This document shows positions 8,474 through 16,130 of a stretch of 64,000 nt of DNA, piece after piece. The notes beneath the pieces were generated by a model. It was not told the origin of the DNA and ran no database searches. It saw nothing but the letters and a program-made list of their open reading frames with translations. Location of the stretch: NCBI RefSeq assembly GCF_900091315.1, contig NZ_FLSP01000019.1, positions 41,492-105,491 on the forward strand, written 5' to 3'. The DNA comes from Streptomyces sp. DI166. GTDB taxonomy: Bacteria; Actinomycetota; Actinomycetes; Streptomycetales; Streptomycetaceae. The stretch's first letter is position 1. Every line of letters begins with the position of its first letter. Both the position numbers and the translations under genes were made by a program.

Positions 8474-10276
8474 CTAGTTGCCTCCTGTCGGGGTGCCGGA
8501 GACGGATGCGGGGGCGGCGAGGGCGGACTCGGTGCCGTCGGCGGGCCGCGCGGCCGGGACCGTGGACTGGGCCGCGCGCCGCTCCCTGACCCGGGTGGAG
8601 ATCCACACCGCGACCGGCGCGAGCGAGATCACCATGGCGAGCACCGCCCAGGTGCGCATCGCCACATGGGTGTGGTCGAGCACCACGGACGCGGCCAGCG
8701 AGGCGCCGAGCAACAGCGCCCACCCCAGATGGATACGGAAGGTCAACAGCCGGTCGGGGCTGACGTCCTCGCCCTTGGGGGTGACGACGAACCGGCTGGG
8801 CCGGCGGATCAGCGCCTCGCCGAAGGACTTGAGGTAGATCGGCGCGGACAGCGCCGACATCGCCATGCCCGCGAGCCCGCCGGAGCCCTCCGGTTCGTGC
8901 GGCGAGACGTTGTGCCTGCGGTTCCACAGGTAGAGCGCGATCTGCAGGGCCGCCGCGTCGCTGTAGAGCATCAGCCACACGGAGGCGGCGACCTGGGTGC
9001 CGGAGGCACCGAACCACAGGAAGAGGAAGCAGCTGAGGATGCCGAGGAACCAGTTGACGGCCGTCATCGGGTAGTAGACGAGCATCAGCGTGTACGAGAA
9101 CAGGCGGCCGGGCGGCATGGAGAACGGCGCCTTCCAGTACTGCTTGATCAGGGTCTCGTAGGTCCCCCGCGACCAGCGCATCTGCTGGGTGAAGAAGTCG
9201 GTCCAGGAGGCGGGGCCCTCGCCGACGGCGAGCACGTCCGGGGTGTAGACGGAACGCCAGTGCCGCCCGGTGAGCGGATTGCGGCGCCGGTGCAGTTCGA
9301 AGCCGGTGGCCATGTCCTCGGTGATCGAGTCGTACAGCCCGCCGATCTGTTTGACGGCGGCGATCCGTACGACGTTGTTGGTGCCGACGAACATGGGCGC
9401 GCGGTAGCGGTTTCCGGCCCGCTGGATGAGCGCGTGGAAGAGGAACTGCTGGGACTCCGCGGCCTTGGTGACGGGGTGCTGGTAGTTGCCGTAGACCTGG
9501 GGGCCGACGACGAAGGCGACGTCCGGGTCGCGGAAGTAGCCCATCATCCGCTCCAGGAAGTTCGGCAGCGGCACGTGGTCGGTGTCGACGGAGGCGAAGA
9601 AGTCGTAGTCGCCGCCGTGCATGGCGATCCAGGCGTTGTAGTTGCCGTGCTTGGTACGGGCCTTGTGGACGCCCTTGGGGCGGTTCCACTCGGGGACGCC
9701 GTGGCGGGTGAAGTGGCGGACGCCGAGTTCGGCGCACAGGGCCTTCGCGGCCTCGTCGTCGCCCTCGTCCAGGAGCCAGACGTCCAGCGGTCCGTCGTGG
9801 GTGATGCGGACGGCGCCTTCGAGGGTGGCGCGGACCATGTCGATCGGTTCCCGGCCCGGGACGTAGGTCGTCAGGAAGGCGACGCGGGTACCGGACTCGG
9901 GGACGACCGGCACGGGGTCGCGGGCCACCAGGGTGGCGTGGGCGACGGACAGGACGTTGACGACCATGAACAGCTCGATCAGCCCGATCGAGACGAGCAT
10001 GGTGATGTCGAGGTCGACCAGCCAGCGGTCGCCGCCCTCGCGCGCGACCCAGTGGGTGGGCCAGACGAGGTAGACGAGCAGGGCGCCGGTGAGCAGGGGC
10101 GCCAGGGTCATCAGGAGGACGGCTCGTATTCGGTGCGGCTCGCGGGAGAGCAGTGAGGTGTACTGCACCCGGTAGGCCGCTTCGTCCGGCTCCGTGAGCG
10201 GTCCGGCGAGTCGGCTGTGGGTGTCGTAGTCATAGCCCTCCGGCCGCACAGCGCCCTCCAGTGATCGAGGAGTCAT
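8474..10276 (-). CDS. cslA: CslA, cellulose synthase-like glycosyltransferase 2
   Basis: Membrane processive beta-glycosyltransferase of about 600 residues. Two N-terminal helices (52-72 and 92-113) precede the GT2 core. The core carries Asp170 (LLDEGDDE), the Asp-Thr-Asp motif 231-233 (SVDTDH), the TED motif 319-321 and Q(Q)MRW at 364-368. At least four C-terminal helices follow. It makes a cellulose-like polymer at growing tips and works with DivIVA and GlxA. The ATG at 10276 is preferred: an ATG at 10312 would add twelve residues in atypical codons (ACT TGT GTA) and would overlap an imperfect palindrome, ACAAGTG-GA-CATTTGT, at 10301-10316. That upstream start cannot be excluded. Confidence 0.92.
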   Translation of the reverse strand: MTPRSLEGAVRPEGYDYDTHSRLAGPLTEPDEAAYRVQYTSLLSREPHRIRAVLLMTLAPLLTGALLVYLVWPTHWVAREGGDRWLVDLDITMLVSIGLIELFMVVNVLSVAHATLVARDPVPVVPESGTRVAFLTTYVPGREPIDMVRATLEGAVRITHDGPLDVWLLDEGDDEAAKALCAELGVRHFTRHGVPEWNRPKGVHKARTKHGNYNAWIAMHGGDYDFFASVDTDHVPLPNFLERMMGYFRDPDVAFVVGPQVYGNYQHPVTKAAESQQFLFHALIQRAGNRYRAPMFVGTNNVVRIAAVKQIGGLYDSITEDMATGFELHRRRNPLTGRHWRSVYTPDVLAVGEGPASWTDFFTQQMRWSRGTYETLIKQYWKAPFSMPPGRLFSYTLMLVYYPMTAVNWFLGILSCFLFLWFGASGTQVAASVWLMLYSDAAALQIALYLWNRRHNVSPHEPEGSGGLAGMAMSALSAPIYLKSFGEALIRRPSRFVVTPKGEDVSPDRLLTFRIHLGWALLLGASLAASVVLDHTHVAMRTWAVLAMVISLAPVAVWISTRVRERRAAQSTVPAARPADGTESALAAPASVSGTPTGGN

Positions 10277-10366
10277 CGACGATCGCGCCGATACCCATAC
10301 ACAAGTGGACATTTGTGGGCGTGTCGAACTGGGAGCGTCCAGGTGGGTGCCTGGTATGGCGGCCCG

Positions 10367-11014
10367 TCAGCGCCGAGTGCGCCTCAGGTGATGGCGCACC
10401 GCCCGCTGGGCCACGGGGCCGAGGTCGTCCAGCGCGGCCACCAGACGGCCGAGCTGTTCGAGGGCGTCGAGGGCCGCGCCGGCGCCCTGCGCGTCGACCC
10501 CTTCGTACAGTTCGATTCCGACGAAGGAGGCCGCCACCGCGCGGGCGAGACCGGGCGCGTCGACGAACTCGCCGAACGGGGCACCGGCCAGCACCCGGGT
10601 GAGGACCTGCTCGATCTCGGTGATCCACAGGTCGAGACCGGCGGCCGTGGCGGGGGCGAGGCCGGGATGGGTCTGGGCGCCGGCCAGGAGCTGGCCGAGC
10701 AGCGAGACATAGCCGGAGGCCTTCTCCTCCTCGTGGATCTCCCGGCCGAAGGCGAGCAGCTCGGTCAGCGAGGTGATGTCGGCGAAACGGTCCCGGTAGC
10801 GGGCGACGCGCTGTTCGGCGCCGTATCGGCAGGCCGCGGCGAGCAGGTCGGTCAGCGAGCCGAAGTGGTAGAAGACCAGCGCCTGGTTGACCCCGGCGGC
10901 GGAGGCGACCGCCCGTGCGGAGGTCTTGGCGATGCCCTGCTCGGTGAGCGTGCGCAGCGCGCCCTCAAGCAGCTTGGTCTTGGTCTCCAGCGACTTGGCC
11001 GTCTCCGCGCTCAC
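10367..11014 (-). CDS. TetR-family transcriptional regulator of the SRPBCC/DUF4166 operon
   Basis: The 215-residue TetR regulator has an N-terminal helix-turn-helix at about 25-60; AVASAAGVNQALVFYHFGSL ends in the Y-F recognition-helix signature. A mixed ligand/dimer domain follows. It is the third gene of an operon: its GTG overlaps the stop of the DUF4166 gene by 4 bp (GTGA). The natural candidate sites are the three GAGC-GCTC type palindromes at 12472-12559 upstream of the first gene, implying negative autoregulation of the whole operon. It also lies 90 bp upstream of cslA on the same strand, so readthrough could link it to glycan synthesis. Confidence 0.9.
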   Translation of the reverse strand: MSAETAKSLETKTKLLEGALRTLTEQGIAKTSARAVASAAGVNQALVFYHFGSLTDLLAAACRYGAEQRVARYRDRFADITSLTELLAFGREIHEEEKASGYVSLLGQLLAGAQTHPGLAPATAAGLDLWITEIEQVLTRVLAGAPFGEFVDAPGLARAVAASFVGIELYEGVDAQGAGAALDALEQLGRLVAALDDLGPVAQRAVRHHLRRTRR

Positions 11015-11691
11015 GCCCGCGCCTCCTCACGCACCGGCCGCAGTCCGGGGCGCACCCCGCAGCGCCGGACGTCGGTGTACTCGGCCCGGAAGGAGCCCTC
11101 GTAGCCGAAGAGGGGCCCGAAGTACCGGTTCACCACCCGCACCTGGATACGGAACCGTCCCGCGGCGTCGTCGTAGGACTCCCGCACCTCGGCCGTGGCC
11201 CCGACCAGTTCGGGCACCCGCACATCCACCACACCCTCCCGGAACCGGTGCTCCCCGGACCGGATCAGCAGCGACCCGTCGGGCTCGGCCCGGAGGAACA
11301 GATCGGTGGCGAGGTGCTGATGGGTCCCGAGGTAGTCGAGAACCCGGTCGCCCCGGGGGCTCAGCACCATCTGGGCATCGAACCGCCGGGCCCTCCCGGG
11401 CAGATCAAAGGTACGCACAAAGCTCACCGTCTCACGCCCGAAGGAGTCGGCGTACGGCACGTTCTCGATCATGAACGGTACGCGGCGCCCTTCGCGGGGG
11501 ACGAGGATGTTCCGCGTGCCCCCGAGGGCGAGGAAGGGCTTCACAAAGGCCCCGCCGTGCCAGACGCGGTCCATGACGCCCCGTCCGGTGCAGGCCTCAC
11601 CGCTCGCGAGACCGACGGAGAAGCGGCGCTGCAGCTGGGGGTGGAGGCGGTGGAAGTCGGGGCCCATGGCGGTGCGGAAGATCGAGGTCAT
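11011..11691 (-). CDS. DUF4166 domain protein
   Basis: The 226-residue soluble protein matches the DUF4166 pattern: FRTAMGPDFHRLHPQLQRRF at the N-terminus, then GRGVMDRVWHG, VPFMIENVPYADSFGRET and a C-terminal RVVNRYFGPLFGYEGSF. Function is unknown. DUF4166 modules often occur alone or fused to NAD-binding domains, and the fold suggests binding of a hydrophobic or lipid-like ligand; that is inference. The ATG at 11691 overlaps the preceding gene's stop (ATGA), and its own end overlaps the TetR start. The three genes are therefore translationally coupled. Confidence 0.85.
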   Translation of the reverse strand: MTSIFRTAMGPDFHRLHPQLQRRFSVGLASGEACTGRGVMDRVWHGGAFVKPFLALGGTRNILVPREGRRVPFMIENVPYADSFGRETVSFVRTFDLPGRARRFDAQMVLSPRGDRVLDYLGTHQHLATDLFLRAEPDGSLLIRSGEHRFREGVVDVRVPELVGATAEVRESYDDAAGRFRIQVRVVNRYFGPLFGYEGSFRAEYTDVRRCGVRPGLRPVREEARA

Positions 11692-12449
11692 CGCGGGTTC
11701 TCCAGGGTGCGCATCAGGCGGGGCGCACGGGCGCCGGTCAGCGGCTGGCGCTGGCAGCGGCGGGCCGCCGGGGTCGTGGGCAGGGGGGACTTGAACAGGG
11801 CCACGCAGACCGCGGCCGCCAGCAGCAGGGGGCACAGGTAGGCCGCCGAGGCCGCGAAGGGTCCGAGCAGGCGGAGCACGGACTCCAGGCCCAGACCCGT
11901 ACAGGCGAAGGTGATGACGAGAGCGCGGACGGTCAGCTCCACCAGCCAGTTGCGGCGGGCCCGTTCCGGGGTGATGCCCTGCTCCAGCCACAGGCGCAGA
12001 CGGTCGAAGGACCAGGCGGTCGCCCAGCCCATGAGCGGGCGGAACAGCAGGCGGTCGGCGAGCGCGCCGAGGGCGCCCCAGCGGGGGCGGTAGTCGTAGC
12101 CGGTGAGGAAGCGGACGCCGTCGCCGTCGGGGATGTAGCGCCAGTAGCCGCTGCCCTCGGCGAGCAGCGAGAGGGGGTGCGGGGAGGAGAAGCGCAGGGC
12201 GGAGGTACGGGTTCCGTCGGGGCGTTCCTTCTCCCCCGCCGACACGCCCGTCCCGGCGACCGTGAGGAAGGGCAGTACGCGCGTGGCGTAGCGGAAGTGC
12301 TGCGGCTCGCCCTCCTCGCGCGGGAGGTAGTCGATCTCGGTGAAGCGCAGGTCCCAGCGCCGGTGCTCGGACGGCTCCTGGGTGCGGGCCCACAGGGTGT
12401 CGAGATCGGCGCGGATCCGCGCCTCGATGTACAGACCGGAACGGCCCAT
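11688..12449 (-). CDS. SRPBCC/START-like protein with C-terminal membrane segments
   Basis: The 253-residue protein begins with a beta-alpha domain of the SRPBCC type (IEARIRADLDTLWARTQEP; WDLRFTEIDY). These domains bind hydrophobic ligands in a helix-grip pocket. Residues about 170-225 form two hydrophobic segments (LTVRALVITFACTGLGLESV and AAYLCPLLLAAAVCVALF), anchoring it in the membrane. It is the first gene of the operon with the DUF4166 and TetR genes. A good ribosome-binding site (GGGGGAT) precedes the ATG at 12449. Three TetR-like operators lie 23-110 bp upstream. The physiological role is unknown; sensing or moving a lipid is a guess from the fold. Confidence 0.78.
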   Translation of the reverse strand: MGRSGLYIEARIRADLDTLWARTQEPSEHRRWDLRFTEIDYLPREEGEPQHFRYATRVLPFLTVAGTGVSAGEKERPDGTRTSALRFSSPHPLSLLAEGSGYWRYIPDGDGVRFLTGYDYRPRWGALGALADRLLFRPLMGWATAWSFDRLRLWLEQGITPERARRNWLVELTVRALVITFACTGLGLESVLRLLGPFAASAAYLCPLLLAAAVCVALFKSPLPTTPAARRCQRQPLTGARAPRLMRTLENPR

Positions 12450-12471
12450 GCGATCCCCCAGGTCAACGTGT

Positions 12472-12559
12472 GTTTGAGCGAGTGCTCAAACCTCCTGACG
12501 CGGAAACGTACACGCTTTTGAGCGAGTGCTCAAGGCCGTTTTGAGCGGGCGCTCAAAAC
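12472..12559. promoter_or_regulatory. Three tandem TetR-type operators (TTGAGC-4-GCTCAA)
   Basis: Three palindromes share the arms TTGAGC and GCTCAA around a 4-bp core. Site 1 is GTTTGAGCGAGTGCTCAAAC at 12472-12491. Site 2 is the 16-bp core at 12518-12533. Site 3 is 12538-12559, with 9-bp arms GTTTTGAGC/GCTCAAAAC and core GGGC. Their centres are 44 and 23 bp apart, close to four and two helical turns, so bound dimers would lie on one face of the DNA. They sit just upstream of the operon that ends with a TetR gene, which is the likely binder. Confidence 0.88.
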
Positions 12560-12570
12560 CATGGCGCGAC

Positions 12571-12599
12571 AAAACCCCGGCCCGCGCGGGGCCGGGGTT
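12571..12599 (-). terminator. Rho-independent terminator after the thiamine-binding protein gene
   Basis: An 11-bp perfect stem (AACCCCGGCCC/GGGCCGGGGTT) with a 5-nt loop is followed on the minus strand by TT-TTG. It lies 20 bp past the stop of the gene at 12619-12918 and separates that operon from the three TetR operators. Confidence 0.8.
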
Positions 12600-12618
12600 C
12601 CGCGAAAAGGGGCGGTGG

Positions 12619-12918
12619 CTACTCGGCGGCCAGGTACCGCTCCACGGTCTCCACCTTGGAGGTCAGTCCGTCGGTCACACCGGGGCGGATGTCCGCCTTG
12701 AGCACGAGGGAGACGCGCGGGGCGCGGGCCTCCACGGCGGCGACGGCACGCTTGACGACGTCCATCACCTCGTCCCAGCTCTCACCCTCGATGGAGGTGA
12801 ACATCGCGTCGGTGCGGTGCGGCAGACCGGACTCGCGCACCACCCGGACGGCGTCGGCGACGTACTCCCCCACGTCCTCGCCGACGCCGAGCGGCGTCAC
12901 GGAGAAGGCGACGATCAC
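12619..12918 (-). CDS. MTH1187-family thiamine-binding protein
   Basis: The 99-residue single-domain protein has [19 protein letters not shown] at the N-terminus and [21 protein letters not shown] in the middle, matching the MTH1187/YkoF-like (DUF77) ferredoxin-fold family whose members bind thiamine. No transporter or thiamine gene is adjacent, so a physiological role in thiamine handling is only inferred. The GTG at 12918 overlaps the stop of the upstream DUF3817 gene by 4 bp (GTGA), so the pair is cotranscribed. A strong terminator follows. Confidence 0.88.
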   Translation of the reverse strand: MIVAFSVTPLGVGEDVGEYVADAVRVVRESGLPHRTDAMFTSIEGESWDEVMDVVKRAVAAVEARAPRVSLVLKADIRPGVTDGLTSKVETVERYLAAE

Positions 12919-13262
12919 GACGCCTTCACCACGCCCTCCTGGCGGGCGCGGGAGGCGATGACCGCGTCCTCGGCCTCGCGCCGCAGCCTGCGGTCGGCGA
13001 AGAAGCCGCCGGTGGGCAGGACGGAGAGGACGAAGTACAGCACGGCGGTCTTCAGCGGCCACTTCGCGCGGTTCCAGGCGTCCGCCCAGAAGACCACGTA
13101 CAGCACGAACAGGAAGCCGTGGATGCCGCCCATCACGGGCACCGCGTTGAAGTCCGTGGTGCGCTTGAGCACCGAGCAGACCAGCAGCAGGAGGAAGGAC
13201 ACCGCCTCGGGAGTGGAGACGAGACGGAGGCGGCGTAGGGCGGTGGCGGTCTTGATGTCCAC
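12915..13262 (-). CDS. DUF3817 family small integral membrane protein (second copy)
   Basis: The 115-residue protein has three hydrophobic segments. It carries the family signature [20 protein letters not shown] and the [10 protein letters not shown] motif after the last helix. It is the paralogue of the protein at 2177-2509, with different flanking residues. It overlaps the thiamine-binding protein gene by 4 bp and is the first gene of that two-gene operon. Function is unknown. Confidence 0.85.
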   Translation of the reverse strand: MDIKTATALRRLRLVSTPEAVSFLLLLVCSVLKRTTDFNAVPVMGGIHGFLFVLYVVFWADAWNRAKWPLKTAVLYFVLSVLPTGGFFADRRLRREAEDAVIASRARQEGVVKAS

Positions 13263-13451
13263 GGATCACCTTCGATGGGAGAGAGGTCGGAGTTTGTGAA
13301 CGCGAGCACAAACGTTCGCCCATTGTGGCAAACCGGCGGGCGCCCTCCGGCCCGGGGGTCGCGGTGCGGCGTCCCTTAAGGGCCGGTTCCGGGTGGATCT
13401 CCGGTCTCGGGCCCTACCCTCGGGCCGTCGGCGGCGGCTACCGTCGCCTGC

Positions 13452-14090
13452 GTGGCGATGTTCCGACTTCAGGGCAGCAAGGTGCTCGCCGTCGAGATGA
13501 CCGGGGACGCCGTGAAGGCGAAGAACGGCTCGATGGTGGCGTACGACGGACAGATGGCGTTCAAGAAGCTCAGCGGCGGCGGTGAGGGCATCCGGGGCAT
13601 GGTGACCCGGCGCCTGACCGGCGAGCAGATGACGGTGATGGAGGTGAAGGGGCACGGGACCTGCTGGTTCGCGGACCGCGCGTCCGAGATCAACCTGGTC
13701 AACCTGCAAGGGGACAAGCTCTACGTCGAGTCCAGCAACCTGCTCGCGACCGACGCGGGCCTGCGGACGGGGACGACCTTCACCGGCGTGCGCGGCGCCT
13801 CGCAGGGCAACGGCCTGTTCACCACGACCGTCGAGGGGCACGGCCAGGCGGCGATCACCTCGGACGGGCCGGCGGTCGTGCTCCGGGTCAGCGCCCAGTA
13901 CCCGCTGACCGTCGACCCCGGGGCGTACATCGCCCACCAGGGCAACCTGCGGCAGTCGTTCCAGTCGGGTGTGACCTTCCGCACGCTGATGGGCGAGGGC
14001 GGCGGCGAGGCCTTCCAGATCCGCTTCGAGGGCGACGGCCTGGTCTACGTACAGCCGAGCGAGCGCAACACGATCGCGGGGGACCTCTGA
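13452..14090 (+). CDS. AIM24 (DUF124) family protein, first of three
   Basis: The 212-residue protein belongs to the AIM24/TRAP-like beta-sandwich family: VKAKNGSMVAYDGQMAFKK at the N-terminus, GNGLFTTTVEGHGQAAI mid-protein, YPLTVDPGAYIAHQGNL and VQPSERN at the end. The fold is two pseudo-symmetrical beta barrels; bacterial function is unknown. It starts at a GTG and is separated from the next gene by one base. The upstream gap (13263-13451) holds no further gene. Confidence 0.88.
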   Translation: MAMFRLQGSKVLAVEMTGDAVKAKNGSMVAYDGQMAFKKLSGGGEGIRGMVTRRLTGEQMTVMEVKGHGTCWFADRASEINLVNLQGDKLYVESSNLLATDAGLRTGTTFTGVRGASQGNGLFTTTVEGHGQAAITSDGPAVVLRVSAQYPLTVDPGAYIAHQGNLRQSFQSGVTFRTLMGEGGGEAFQIRFEGDGLVYVQPSERNTIAGDL

Positions 14091-14091
14091 C

Positions 14092-14742
14092 ATGGCCTTG
14101 CGTGAGATCAACTCCAAGATGATCGAGGCGACCGTGCTGCCCGGGCAGCGGCTGTTCAGTCAGCGCGGCGCGATGCTCGCCTACAAGGGCGAGGTGTCCT
14201 TCACCCCGAACACGACCGGCGGCCAGGGCGGACTGATGTCCATGATCGGCCGCCGGGTCGCGGGCGAGGCGACCCCGCTGATGACCGTCGAGGGCAGCGG
14301 CACCGTCTTCTTCGGGCACGGCGGCCACCACGTCCAGGTGATCCAGCTGACCGGCGACACCCTCTACGTCGAGGCGGACCGTCTGCTGGCCTTCGAGGGC
14401 ACCCTGGAGCAGGGCACGATGTTCCTGGGCTCCCAGGGCGGCGTGATGGGCATGGTGCGCGGCCAGGTCACCGGCCAGGGCCTGTTCACCACCACCCTCA
14501 AGGGGCACGGCGCGGTCGCCGTCATGGCGCACGGCGGCGTACTGGAGCTGCCGATCACCCCGCAGCGCCCGGTCCACGTCGACCCGCAGGCCTATGTCGC
14601 CCACCACGGCGACGTCCGCAACAAGCTGTCGACCGCGCTGGGCTGGCGGGACATGGTGGGCCGGGGTTCGGGCGAGGCGTTCCAGCTGGAGCTCAGCGGC
14701 AGCGGCGTGGTGTACGTCCAGGCATCGGAGGAGAAGCTGTGA
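14092..14742 (+). CDS. AIM24 (DUF124) family protein, second of three
   Basis: The 216-residue AIM24 paralogue has the same blocks as its neighbour: GQRLFSQRGAMLAYKGEVSF, GQGLFTTTLKGHGAVAV, RPVHVDPQAYVAHHGDV and YVQASEEKL. It is richer in matches to its neighbours than to any enzyme motif, and no catalytic residues are evident. The ATG follows the preceding stop by one base, and the end overlaps the next start by 4 bp (GTGA). Stoichiometric expression of the three paralogues is likely. Confidence 0.88.
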   Translation: MALREINSKMIEATVLPGQRLFSQRGAMLAYKGEVSFTPNTTGGQGGLMSMIGRRVAGEATPLMTVEGSGTVFFGHGGHHVQVIQLTGDTLYVEADRLLAFEGTLEQGTMFLGSQGGVMGMVRGQVTGQGLFTTTLKGHGAVAVMAHGGVLELPITPQRPVHVDPQAYVAHHGDVRNKLSTALGWRDMVGRGSGEAFQLELSGSGVVYVQASEEKL

Positions 14743-15533
14743 GCCACTACCCGGGGGCGGGGCCCGTGATCCACGACCCGATGACCCTGCCGTCCGACGA
14801 CAACGTCGACAGCTACACCTTCTGCGTGGAACTGAAGGGAAGCCAGTGGTTCCTCCAGAAGGGCAAGATGATCGCCTACTACGGCTCGATGGAGTTCAAC
14901 GGGATCGGCCACGGACGGCTGGAGCGGCTCGTCCGTACGTCCTTCCATTCACCACTGCACGCGAGCGACTGGGTGGTCGCCGAGGGCTCGGGGAAGATGC
15001 TTCTCGCAGATCGGGCCTTCGATGTGAATTCCTACGACCTCGACGACGGCAACCTGACCATTCGCTCAGGCAACCTGCTCGCTTTTCAGCCAAGTCTGTC
15101 GCTCAAGCAATCGATCGTGCCGGGTTTCCTGACCCTCATCGGAACCGGGAAGTTCGTGGCCGCATCTAACGGTCCGGTGGTGTTCATGGAACCCCCGATC
15201 CGGGTGGATCCGCAGGCACTCGTCGGCTGGGCCGACTGCCCCTCCCCGTGTCATCACTACGACTACGGTTATATGACCGGCCTGATGGGCGGTCTACGTG
15301 CGATGACGGGCCTCGGCGGGGCCTCCGGGGAGGAGCACCAGTTCGAGTTCGTGGGAGCCGGAACGGTGCTCCTGCAGTCCTCGGAAGCCCTCATGGCCGA
15401 GCAGCCGACCGGGGGTGTCCCGCACCAGGCGGGAGTGCCCGGAAGTGGAGCCTCCACAGGTGGCTCACAGCAAGGTGGCGCACCGCGCCTTCCCGGACAG
15501 CTGGGAGACCTCCAGCGTCGCTTCGGGCTGTGA
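14739..15533 (+). CDS. AIM24 (DUF124) family protein, third of three, with Gly/Gln-rich tail
   Basis: The 264-residue member is the longest of the trio. The AIM24 core (KGSQWFLQKGKMIAYYGSME; PPIRVDPQALVGWADC; GAGTVLLQSSE) is preceded by a 20-residue extension. It ends in a flexible tail of about 45 residues rich in Gly, Gln and Pro (QQGGAPRLPGQLGDLQRRFG). It has a Cys-Pro-Ser-Pro-Cys loop (ADCPSPCHHYDYG), absent from the other two, that might bind metal. The GTG overlaps the previous stop. Differences between the copies suggest a hetero-oligomer rather than redundancy; this is inference. Confidence 0.85.
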   Translation: MSHYPGAGPVIHDPMTLPSDDNVDSYTFCVELKGSQWFLQKGKMIAYYGSMEFNGIGHGRLERLVRTSFHSPLHASDWVVAEGSGKMLLADRAFDVNSYDLDDGNLTIRSGNLLAFQPSLSLKQSIVPGFLTLIGTGKFVAASNGPVVFMEPPIRVDPQALVGWADCPSPCHHYDYGYMTGLMGGLRAMTGLGGASGEEHQFEFVGAGTVLLQSSEALMAEQPTGGVPHQAGVPGSGASTGGSQQGGAPRLPGQLGDLQRRFGL

Positions 15534-15616
15534 GCGGTAGTCTGCGGAGTGTGACGACTTCGAACGCGTGCGCAGTGTCACACCGCCCACACTAGTTCGC
15601 TTTTCAACATTTTAGG

Positions 15617-15622
15617 TAGACT
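15617..15622 (+). promoter_or_regulatory. -10 element TAGACT for a probable leaderless MarR mRNA
   Basis: TAGACT lies 6 bp before the ATG at 15629 inside an AT-rich stretch, and no Shine-Dalgarno is present. Transcription would start at or next to the A of the start codon, giving a leaderless message. No convincing -35 was found. Confidence 0.5.
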
Positions 15623-15628
15623 TCATTT

Positions 15629-16105
15629 ATGGAGACCGAGACGGCCACGCGCTGGCTGACCGATGCGGAGCAGTGCGCCTGGCGCACCCACCTGGAGGTC
15701 AACAGGCTGTTGACGTACCAGCTCGAAAGGGACCTCCAGCCGTTCGGCCTGACCATGAACGACTACGAGATCCTGGTGAACCTCTCCGAGTCGGACGACG
15801 TGCGGATGCGGATGAGTGATCTCGCCTCCGCCACCTTGCAGTCCAAGAGCCGCCTCTCCCACCAGATCACCCGGATGGAGAACGCGAACCTGGTCCGTCG
15901 CGAGAACTGCGAGTCGGACCGCCGCGGCCTCTATGCCGTCCTCACCGAGCACGGCATGGAGACGATGAAGAAGGTCGCCCCGCACCATGTGGCCTCGGTG
16001 CGCCGGCACTTCATCGACCTGCTGTCGCCGGAGGCGCTGGTGGAGCTGGACAAGGCGCTCAAGCCCATCGCGGAGCACCTGCGCGGGCAGCGCGGGCGCC
16101 CCTGA
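15629..16105 (+). CDS. MarR-family transcriptional regulator
   Basis: The 158-residue MarR protein has a winged helix at about 45-115. MRMSDLASATLQSKSRLSHQ is the helix-turn-helix, and CESDRRGLYAVLTEHGMETM forms the wing and following helix. The dimer helices at both ends are present. It has no ribosome-binding site and is probably leaderless. It is convergent with the sensor kinase gene, 25 bp away, and lies 95 bp downstream of the AIM24 genes. Neither position identifies a target. Confidence 0.9.
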   Translation: METETATRWLTDAEQCAWRTHLEVNRLLTYQLERDLQPFGLTMNDYEILVNLSESDDVRMRMSDLASATLQSKSRLSHQITRMENANLVRRENCESDRRGLYAVLTEHGMETMKKVAPHHVASVRRHFIDLLSPEALVELDKALKPIAEHLRGQRGRP

Positions 16106-16130
16106 CCCTTTCTCCGGGTCCTCCCGCCCC

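Noticed and set aside
10277..10312. Longer cslA start at 10312
   Set aside because: The extra residues use atypical codons and overlap an imperfect palindrome. The ATG at 10276 fits better, though it was not ruled out.
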